Below, piece by piece: positions 1 through 5,261 of a stretch of 7,695 nt of DNA. The notes under the pieces are model-generated. The model worked only from the letters and a program-made list of their open reading frames with translations. It had not been told where the DNA came from and searched no databases. Each line of letters begins with the position of its first letter. Within the stretch, counting starts at the first letter, position 1. Location of the stretch: positions 1 through 7,695 of the forward strand of contig CAMWMT010000113.1 in NCBI GenBank assembly GCA_947175375.1, given 5' to 3'. Made by a program: the position numbers and the translations under genes. Source of the DNA: an uncultured Clostridiaceae bacterium. GTDB lineage: Bacteria > Bacillota > Clostridia > Lachnospirales > Lachnospiraceae.

Positions 1-40
1 GGTCACGTACTGCGTGTCCTGCTGCAAAGATATGACTGCC
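1..40 (+). other. 5' part of the rplJ leader or its upstream spacer
   Basis: No convincing -35/-10 pair is visible here, so the promoter driving rplJ probably lies left of the window (in many Firmicutes rplA or rplK precedes). The one notable element is CCTGCTG at 18-24, exactly complementary to CAGCAGG at 47-53 inside the L10-binding leader. If this stretch is transcribed, that helix would compete with the L10-binding fold. No coding region is supported. Confidence 0.4.
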
Positions 41-151
41 CGAAGACAGCAGGTGCTTGAAAAAGCATAAGTGGATACCGCCTGCCGAGGAAAGCGTTCT
101 GTTCAGAATGACTGACAAACCTTCTGTGTCTGCGGCACGGAGGGTTTTCTT
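41..151 (+). promoter_or_regulatory. L10 leader: autoregulatory L10(L12)4-binding RNA upstream of rplJ
   Basis: This matches the ribosomal protein L10 leader family by its ordered conserved blocks: AGACAGCAGG (44-53), CCTGCCGAGG (81-90) and TGTCTGCGG (127-135). Visible pairings are GCAGG (49-53) with CCTGC (81-85), topped by a 5-bp hairpin with a GAAA loop (54-58/63-67), and AGACA (44-48) with TGTCT (127-131). In this family the RNA is bound by the L10(L12)4 complex. In Bacillus the binding favours a downstream terminator and so reduces rplJL transcription. Here the strand 120-131 can pair either upstream (leader fold) or downstream (terminator), as that mechanism needs. The family call rests on remembered motifs; the regulatory outcome in this organism is inferred. 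Confidence 0.88.
117..151 (+). terminator. Attenuator terminator within the rplJ leader
   Basis: The strand 120-128 (CCTTCTGTG) pairs with 136-144 (CACGGAGGG) over 9 positions, two of them G-U, with a 7-base loop. Flanking AAA (117-119) can pair with TTT (145-147), extending the stem to 12 pairs. The 3' side runs into TTTTCTT (145-151). It sits 44 bases before the rplJ start and shares its 5' strand with the L10 leader fold, so it is read as the regulated termination point rather than the end of an upstream gene. Confidence 0.8.
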
Positions 152-178
152 GTTTAAAGGTTGTCATCCAAAATCTAT

Positions 179-185
179 AAGGAGG
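179..185 (+). promoter_or_regulatory. rplJ ribosome binding site
   Basis: AAGGAGG lies 9 bases before the ATG at 195. It fixes the translation start and rules out the in-frame upstream TTG at 57, which lies inside the structured leader and has no matching site. Confidence 0.93.
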
Positions 186-194
186 AAACCATTC

Positions 195-680
195 ATGGCA
201 AAAGTGGAACTGAAAAGACCGATCGTAGAAGAGATTTCTGCAAATCTGGAAGGCGCTGCCGGTGTTGTTCTGGTTGACCACTGTGGTCTGACCGTTGAGC
301 AGGATACACAGCTCCGCAGACAGATGAGAGCAGAAGGCATCGTCTACAAGGTTTACAAAAACACCATGCTGAACTTTGCGATCAAGGGAACGGAGTTCGA
401 GCCGCTGGCACAGCATCTGGAAGGACCGTCCGCTGTTGCGATCTCCAAGACGGATGCGACTGCTCCGGCAAGGATCGTTGCGAATTTTGCAAAGACAGCG
501 AATAAGCTTGAGATCAAAGCAGGTATCGTGGAAGGCAATTATTATGATGCCGAGGGAATGTCTGCGATTGCGAGCATTCCGTCCAGAGAAGTACTTCTGG
601 GAAGACTTCTTGGCAGCATGAACAGCCCGATTGCGAACTTTGCACGCGTCATCAATCAGATTGCGGAAAAAGAAGCATAA
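195..680 (+). CDS. rplJ: 50S ribosomal protein L10 (uL10)
   Basis: This encodes a 161-residue protein, normal for bacterial L10. L10 anchors the ribosomal stalk: its N-terminal globular domain binds 23S rRNA next to L11, and its C-terminal helix carries L7/L12 dimers that recruit EF-Tu, EF-G, IF2 and release factors. Family signatures are GLTVEQDTQLRRQMR (residues 31-45), the following YKVYKNTM (51-58) and LEGPSAVAI (75-83). The C-terminal segment from about residue 130 (SREVLLGRLLGSMNSPIANF) ends in a short amphipathic helix. The overall length resembles L10 proteins that carry two L12 dimers, hence L10(L12)4; that is inference. The ATG at 195 is chosen because of the AAGGAGG site and because the family protein begins there (MAKVELKRPIVEEI). 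The gene follows the L10 leader, so it is expected to be repressed by its own product, and it is co-transcribed with rplL 102 bases downstream. Confidence 0.98.
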   Translation: MAKVELKRPIVEEISANLEGAAGVVLVDHCGLTVEQDTQLRRQMRAEGIVYKVYKNTMLNFAIKGTEFEPLAQHLEGPSAVAISKTDATAPARIVANFAKTANKLEIKAGIVEGNYYDAEGMSAIASIPSREVLLGRLLGSMNSPIANFARVINQIAEKEA

Positions 681-714
681 GATACTGTATGGCCCCATGA
701 GGGTAAAAGCAGCG

Positions 715-735
715 TCCGGCATGACAGAAGCCGGA
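715..735 (+). other. Small hairpin in the rplJ-rplL spacer
   Basis: TCCGGC (715-720) and GCCGGA (730-735) form a perfect 6-bp stem around a 9-base loop. No T-tract follows (the next bases are ATCATCAG), so it is not an intrinsic terminator. It lies about 35 bases before the rplL ribosome binding site. It could protect or set the processing of the mRNA end ahead of rplL, which must be translated about four times as often as rplJ. This role is speculative. Confidence 0.4.
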
Positions 736-769
736 ATCATCAGAGAAAGATCATATTACTATTACAATT

Positions 770-775
770 GGAGGT
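770..775 (+). promoter_or_regulatory. rplL ribosome binding site
   Basis: GGAGGT is followed by an A-rich 7-base gap to the ATG at 783, close to the ideal for a Gram-positive gene. The in-frame TTG at 768 overlaps this site and therefore cannot be the start. A strong site in an unstructured A/T-rich stretch fits the need for several L12 copies per L10. Confidence 0.93.
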
Positions 776-782
776 AAATAAA

Positions 783-1157
783 ATGGCAAAATTAACGACT
801 GCAGAATTTATTGATGCAATTAAAGAGCTGACCGTATTAGAGCTGAATGAGCTGGTAAAAGCCTGCGAGGAAGAGTTTGGCGTATCCGCAGCAGCAGGTG
901 TTGTTGTTGCAGCAGCAGGCGCAGAAGCAGCACAGGAAGAAGAGAAGGATTCCTTCGATGTTGAGCTGACTGAGATCGGACCGAACAAGGTTAAGGTTAT
1001 TAAAGTGGTACGTGAAGCTACCGGTCTTGGCCTGAAAGAGGCAAAAGCGGTAGTTGACAATGCTCCGAAGATCGTAAAAGAGGGTGCATCCAAGGCTGAG
1101 GCTGAAGAGCTTAAGGCGAAACTGGAAGGCGAAGGCGCTAAGGTTACCCTGAAATAA
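783..1157 (+). CDS. rplL: 50S ribosomal protein L7/L12 (bL12)
   Basis: This encodes a 124-residue acidic protein, full length for the family. L12 is the multicopy, mobile part of the ribosomal stalk that contacts translation factors and stimulates their GTPase activity. Three parts are visible. Residues 1-33 (MAKLTTAEFIDAIKELTVLE onward) are the helical dimerisation and L10-binding domain. Residues about 35-57 are an Ala/Val/Glu-rich flexible hinge. Residues 58-124 are the globular factor-binding domain, with the conserved KVKVIKVVRE (69-78), TGLGLKEAK (80-88) and VDNAPK (91-96). The ATG at 783 has an ideal ribosome binding site. The gene shares its transcript with rplJ and so falls under the L10 leader control, and it is followed 15 bases later by a strong intrinsic terminator. 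Nothing is missing or unusual. Confidence 0.98.
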   Translation: MAKLTTAEFIDAIKELTVLELNELVKACEEEFGVSAAAGVVVAAAGAEAAQEEEKDSFDVELTEIGPNKVKVIKVVREATGLGLKEAKAVVDNAPKIVKEGASKAEAEELKAKLEGEGAKVTLK

Positions 1158-1172
1158 TCAGGCAGAAGTTCG

Positions 1173-1205
1173 AGGGATATCGCATGAGCGGTATCCCTTT
1201 TTCTT
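1173..1205 (+). terminator. Intrinsic terminator after rplL
   Basis: AGGGATATCGC (1173-1183) pairs with GCGGTATCCCT (1188-1198) over 11 positions (one G-U) around the tetraloop ATGA. TTTTCTT follows at 1199-1205. This is a textbook Rho-independent terminator 15 bases after the rplL stop. It should end most rplJL transcripts before rpoB. How much read-through reaches rpoBC cannot be told from sequence. Confidence 0.93.
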
Positions 1206-1229
1206 ATCATTAGTCGTTTCCGAATTATG

Positions 1230-1269
1230 GAAAATTTTCATTGACGCGGCAGAAAACTTGTGGTATTAT
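1230..1269 (+). promoter_or_regulatory. Strong housekeeping-sigma promoter for rpoBC, with UP-like A/T tract
   Basis: The -35 box is TTGACG (1241-1246, 5 of 6 to consensus). A 17-base spacer follows, then the -10 box TATTAT (1264-1269, 5 of 6). TG at 1261-1262, one base before the -10, makes it an extended -10 promoter. The tract GAAAATTTTC (1230-1239) abuts the -35 box where a proximal UP element would sit. Transcription should start near A1275 or G1277, about 90 bases before rpoB. It lies just after the rplL terminator, so rpoBC has its own promoter. Confidence 0.88.
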
Positions 1270-1286
1270 GTAAAATGCACTATTGT

Positions 1287-1329
1287 GGTAAGGTATGCGC
1301 AAAGCCTTGCCTGGTTTTGTTATGGCTTT
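1287..1329 (+). other. rpoB leader with two mutually exclusive short helices
   Basis: Helix A pairs GGTAAGG (1287-1293) with CCTTGCC (1305-1311), seven pairs with one G-U, and is followed by TGGTTTTGTT, a weak terminator-like tail. Helix B pairs AAAGCC (1301-1306) with GGCTTT (1324-1329), six perfect pairs. The two share 1305-1306 and the A loop, so only one can form. The arrangement resembles an attenuator with an anti-terminator, but the stems are short and could be chance. I recognise no known riboswitch or protein-binding leader here. Confidence 0.35.
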
Positions 1330-1355
1330 ATCGGAACACGTAGTTATTAAAATAT

Positions 1356-1363
1356 AAGGGGTG
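1356..1363 (+). promoter_or_regulatory. rpoB ribosome binding site (start choice ambiguous)
   Basis: AAGGGGTG is an imperfect match to the AAGGAGGTG consensus. It leaves only 4 bases between the last G of AAGGGG and the ATG at 1366, and 10 bases to the in-frame ATG at 1372. Either could be used; the first is slightly tight and the second slightly long. Confidence 0.75.
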
Positions 1364-1365
1364 AA

Positions 1366-4300
1366 ATGTCAATGGAAAAGAACAGAATTAAACCTGTCAA
1401 ATCCGGCAAAAGCAGCCGAATGAGCTACTCAAGGAAGAGGGAAGTCCTTGAGATGCCGAATTTGATAGAGGTCCAGAGAGATTCCTACCAGTGGTTTTTG
1501 GACGAAGGACTTCGCGAAGCATTTGCGGATATTTCTCCGATCACGGACTACAGCGGGAAGCTGAGCCTGGAGTTCACGGACTTTACACTGGAGAAAGAGA
1601 ATGCAAAGAATACGATCGAGAAGTGTAAAGAACGTGATGCTACCTATGCAGCTCCTTTGAGAGTGAGAGTGCGTCTTTACAACAAAGAGACCGACGAGAT
1701 CAACGAACATGAGATATTCATGGGCGATCTGCCTCTGATGACAGAGACCGGTACCTTCGTAATCAACGGAGCGGAGCGTGTCATAGTCAGCCAGTTGGTG
1801 CGTTCCCCCGGCATCTACTATGGTATCGACCATGATAAGGTTGGCAAGCTTCTGTTCTCCTGTACTGTCATTCCAAACCGCGGTGCGTGGCTGGAATATG
1901 AGACAGATTCCAATGACGTATTCTACGTTCGCGTTGACAGAACCCGTAAAGTGCCGATTACTGTTCTGATTCGTGCCCTGGGATATGGTACGAATGCAGA
2001 GATCTTGGAGCTGTTTGGGGATGAACCGAAGATCGTGGCATCCCTTGCAAAGGACACTGCCGAGAGCTATCAGGAAGGACTTCTGGAATTATATAAGAAG
2101 ATTCGTCCGGGTGAACCGCTTGCAGTGGAGAGCGCAGAGAGCCTGATCACCGGGATGTTCTTTGATCCAAGAAGATATGATTTGGCGAAAGTCGGCCGTT
2201 ATAAATTCAACAAAAAGCTTTCTCTGAAGAACCGTATCCGTGGTCATGTACTGGCGGAGGATGTGGTAGATGTATCGACCGGAGAAGTGCTGGCGGAAGC
2301 AGGCACGAAGGTGGATGCGGATCTGGCAACGGAGCTGCAGGATTCCGGAATCGCGTATGTATGGATTCAGGGAGAAGCCTCCGGAGAAGAGCGGAAGATC
2401 AAGGTGCTCACGAACCGCATGGTCGATCTGAAGAAATATGTGGACTGCGACCCGAAGGAACTGGGAATCAAGGAGATGGTATATTATCCGGTGCTGGAAA
2501 AGCTCATGGAAGAATATACAGATCCGGAAGAACTAAAGGAAGCGATTCACAGAGAAGCTGTGGAGCTGGTTCCGAAGCACATTACGAAGGATGACATTCT
2601 GGCATCCATTAACTATAATATGCATCTGGAGTATGGTATGGGCAACAAGGATGACATCGATCATCTGGGTAACCGCCGTATCCGCGCAGTTGGCGAACTG
2701 CTCCAGAATCAGTACCGGATCGGTCTCTCCCGTCTGGAGAGAGTGGTACGGGAACGTATGACGACACAGGACACGGAGGGAATCTCTCCGCAGTCCCTGA
2801 TCAATATTAAGCCGGTGACAGCAGCCGTGAAGGAATTCTTTGGTTCTTCCCAGCTGTCCCAGTTCATGGATCAGAATAACCCGCTGGGTGAGTTGACCCA
2901 TAAGAGACGTCTGTCCGCATTGGGACCGGGCGGACTGTCCCGTGACCGTGCAGGATTCGAGGTCCGTGACGTGCATTATTCCCATTATGGAAGAATGTGT
3001 CCCATCGAGACCCCTGAGGGTCCGAACATCGGTCTGATCAACTCCCTTGCATGCTATGCGAGGATCAACGAATACGGCTTTGTGGAAGCCCCGTACCGTA
3101 AGATCGACAAGAGCGATCCGAAGAATCCGCGGGTAACCGAAGAGGTCGTCTATATGACAGCGGACGAAGAGGATAACTACCATGTGGCGCAGGCAAATGA
3201 GCCGTTGGATGAGAATGGGTATTTTGTCCGCAACAACGTATCCGGCCGTTACCGTGAAGAGACACAGGAATATGAGAAGACCATGTTTGATTTCATGGAC
3301 GTGTCTCCGAAGATGGTGTTCTCTGTGGCGACTGCTCTGATCCCGTTCCTGGAGAACGACGACGCGAACCGTGCCCTGATGGGTTCCAACATGCAGCGTC
3401 AGGCAGTGCCGTTGATGATGACCGAGGCACCCGTAGTCGGTACCGGTATGGAAGAGAAGACGGCAGTAGACTCCGGTGTGTGTGTGATCGCGAAGAATTG
3501 CGGCGTGGTAGAACGCGCGGTATCCAATGAGATCGTGGTACGTCAGGACAATGGGGTCCGTGACACTTATCATCTGACGAAATTCACAAGGAGTAACCAG
3601 AGCAACTGCTACAACCAGAGACCCATGGTATTCAAGGGGGACCGGGTGGAAGCAGGTCAGGTGATCGCAGACGGACCATCAACATCCAATGGCGAGATCG
3701 CCCTTGGAAAAAACCCGCTTATCGGATTTATGACCTGGGAAGGTTATAACTACGAGGATGCGGTACTGTTAAGTGAAAGACTGGTTATGGATGATGTGTA
3801 TACATCCATCCATATTGAAGAATATGAAGCAGAGGCCCGTGACACGAAGCTGGGACCGGAAGAGATCACCAGAGATGTGCCGGGTGTCGGTGATGAGGCG
3901 CTGAAGGATCTGGACAGCAGAGGCATCATTCGTGTAGGTGCGGAGGTCCGCGCCGGTGATATCCTGGTCGGCAAGGTGACCCCGAAGGGCGAGACCGAGC
4001 TGACGGCGGAAGAGCGGCTCCTGCGCGCGATTTTCGGTGAGAAGGCAAGAGAGGTACGTGATACTTCCTTAAAGGTGCCTCACGGCGAATATGGTATCGT
4101 TGTGGATGCCAAGGTATTTACCAGAGAAAACGGGGATGAACTGTCTCCGGGTGTCAACCAGGCCGTGCGTATCTATATCGCGCAGAAGAGAAAGATCTCG
4201 GTGGGTGACAAGATGGCAGGCCGTCATGGTAATAAAGGTGTGGTCTCCCGTGTGCTGCCGGTGGAGGATATGCCGTTCCTTCCCAACGGACGCCCGCTGG

Positions 4301-5247
4301 ATATCGTGCTGAACCCTCTGGGTGTGCCGTCCCGTATGAACATCGGACAGGTTCTGGAGATTCACTTAAGCCTTGCGGCAAAGGCGCTTGGGTTTAACGT
4401 AGCGACTCCGGTCTTTGACGGTGCAAATGAAAATGATATTATGGATACTCTGGATCTGGCGAATGATTATGTCAACCTGGATTGGAGTGAATTTAAAGCA
4501 AAACATGAACAGGAGCTGCTTCCGGAAGTGATGGATTATCTGTATGAGAATAGAGAGCACCGGAAACTTTGGAAGGGCGTGCCCATCTCCCGCGACGGAA
4601 AGGTACGTCTGAGGGATGGACGGACCGGCGAATATTTCGATAGCCCGGTTACGATCGGACACATGCATTACCTGAAGCTCCATCATCTGGTAGACGACAA
4701 GATCCATGCTCGTTCTACCGGACCATATTCTCTGGTTACTCAGCAGCCTCTGGGCGGTAAAGCGCAGTTCGGCGGTCAGCGTTTCGGAGAGATGGAGGTA
4801 TGGGCGCTGGAGGCATATGGCGCTTCCTATACCCTGCAGGAGATCCTGACGGTCAAGTCGGATGATGTCATCGGACGTGTAAAGACCTACGAAGCGATTA
4901 TCAAGGGAGATAACATTCCGGAATCCGGTATTCCGGAGTCCTTTAAGGTACTGTTAAAAGAACTGCAGTCTCTCGGACTGGATGTACGCGTGCTCAGAGA
5001 TGACAACACGGAAGTGGAGATCATGGAGAGCAGTGAGTACGGGGATGTGGATATCCGTTCTATCCTGGAGAGCGACAGCAGACGTTATCGGAATGAGGAA
5101 AATGAGTCTCTGGGTTCCTATGGCTACAGCAAACAGGAATTCGAAGGAGGCGAACTGGTAGACGTGGAGGAGGACAGCACAGAGGAAGAGGATCTGGATA
5201 CGGATACCGATACCCTGGATCTGGACGAAGAGAATGATTTTGAATAG
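1366..5247 (+). CDS. rpoB: DNA-directed RNA polymerase subunit beta
   Basis: This encodes a complete 1293-residue beta subunit, one wall of the RNA polymerase cleft and part of the catalytic site. In order it shows: the N-terminal protrusion and lobe; a Firmicutes-type insert at about 286-427; the rifampicin region (Q499, D502, H512, R515, S517, equal to E. coli 513, 516, 526, 529, 531, all in the sensitive form); YED at 796-798 (E. coli E813/D814); the flap; GDKMAGRHGNKG with K949 and K957 (E. coli K1065/K1073); R990 (E. coli R1106); and the C-terminal clamp segment VTQQPLGGKAQFGGQRFGEM. Both large proteobacterial inserts are absent. The last 33 residues are a highly acidic tail. The start may be 1366 or 1372 (MSM or MEKNRIK), changing only two residues. 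It has its own promoter and is co-transcribed with rpoC 14 bases on. Confidence 0.98.
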   Translation: MSMEKNRIKPVKSGKSSRMSYSRKREVLEMPNLIEVQRDSYQWFLDEGLREAFADISPITDYSGKLSLEFTDFTLEKENAKNTIEKCKERDATYAAPLRVRVRLYNKETDEINEHEIFMGDLPLMTETGTFVINGAERVIVSQLVRSPGIYYGIDHDKVGKLLFSCTVIPNRGAWLEYETDSNDVFYVRVDRTRKVPITVLIRALGYGTNAEILELFGDEPKIVASLAKDTAESYQEGLLELYKKIRPGEPLAVESAESLITGMFFDPRRYDLAKVGRYKFNKKLSLKNRIRGHVLAEDVVDVSTGEVLAEAGTKVDADLATELQDSGIAYVWIQGEASGEERKIKVLTNRMVDLKKYVDCDPKELGIKEMVYYPVLEKLMEEYTDPEELKEAIHREAVELVPKHITKDDILASINYNMHLEYGMGNKDDIDHLGNRRIRAVGELLQNQYRIGLSRLERVVRERMTTQDTEGISPQSLINIKPVTAAVKEFFGSSQLSQFMDQNNPLGELTHKRRLSALGPGGLSRDRAGFEVRDVHYSHYGRMCPIETPEGPNIGLINSLACYARINEYGFVEAPYRKIDKSDPKNPRVTEEVVYMTADEEDNYHVAQANEPLDENGYFVRNNVSGRYREETQEYEKTMFDFMDVSPKMVFSVATALIPFLENDDANRALMGSNMQRQAVPLMMTEAPVVGTGMEEKTAVDSGVCVIAKNCGVVERAVSNEIVVRQDNGVRDTYHLTKFTRSNQSNCYNQRPMVFKGDRVEAGQVIADGPSTSNGEIALGKNPLIGFMTWEGYNYEDAVLLSERLVMDDVYTSIHIEEYEAEARDTKLGPEEITRDVPGVGDEALKDLDSRGIIRVGAEVRAGDILVGKVTPKGETELTAEERLLRAIFGEKAREVRDTSLKVPHGEYGIVVDAKVFTRENGDELSPGVNQAVRIYIAQKRKISVGDKMAGRHGNKGVVSRVLPVEDMPFLPNGRPLDIVLNPLGVPSRMNIGQVLEIHLSLAAKALGFNVATPVFDGANENDIMDTLDLANDYVNLDWSEFKAKHEQELLPEVMDYLYENREHRKLWKGVPISRDGKVRLRDGRTGEYFDSPVTIGHMHYLKLHHLVDDKIHARSTGPYSLVTQQPLGGKAQFGGQRFGEMEVWALEAYGASYTLQEILTVKSDDVIGRVKTYEAIIKGDNIPESGIPESFKVLLKELQSLGLDVRVLRDDNTEVEIMESSEYGDVDIRSILESDSRRYRNEENESLGSYGYSKQEFEGGELVDVEEDSTEEEDLDTDTDTLDLDEENDFE

Positions 5248-5261
5248 AGGAGGTGCCGTTC

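Noticed and set aside
57..194. In-frame extension of rplJ upstream from a TTG at 57 (46 extra codons).
   Set aside because: It lies inside the L10 leader and terminator, has no ribosome binding site, and would give an L10 far longer than the family; the ATG at 195 has an ideal AAGGAGG.
3..740. 245-codon minus-strand open frame across rplJ and its leader.
   Set aside because: It is antisense to rplJ and a structured RNA, Cys/Arg-rich with no recognisable domain; a shadow frame.
768..782. TTG at 768 as an earlier rplL start.
   Set aside because: It overlaps the GGAGG site that serves the ATG at 783, and L12 proteins begin MAKL-type.
740..1210. 156-codon minus-strand open frame opposite rplL.
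   Set aside because: Low-complexity Ser/Ala-rich product is the mirror of the Ala/Glu-rich rplL codons, and it runs through the terminator.
2887..2889. Gly508 in the rifampicin region, where E. coli has Ser522, as a resistance change.
   Set aside because: This site varies naturally (Ala in Bacillus), and all the classical resistance positions are wild type.
2533..3573. 346-codon minus-strand open frame opposite the middle of rpoB.
   Set aside because: Long by chance from rpoB codon usage; His/Arg/Leu-rich, no domain, no promoter or ribosome site; it covers the invariant rifampicin region.
4912..4945. Short direct repeat in rpoB giving IPES twice.
   Set aside because: This matches the normal conserved beta motif (IPE-P/S-G-IPESFK) and is not a true repeat expansion.
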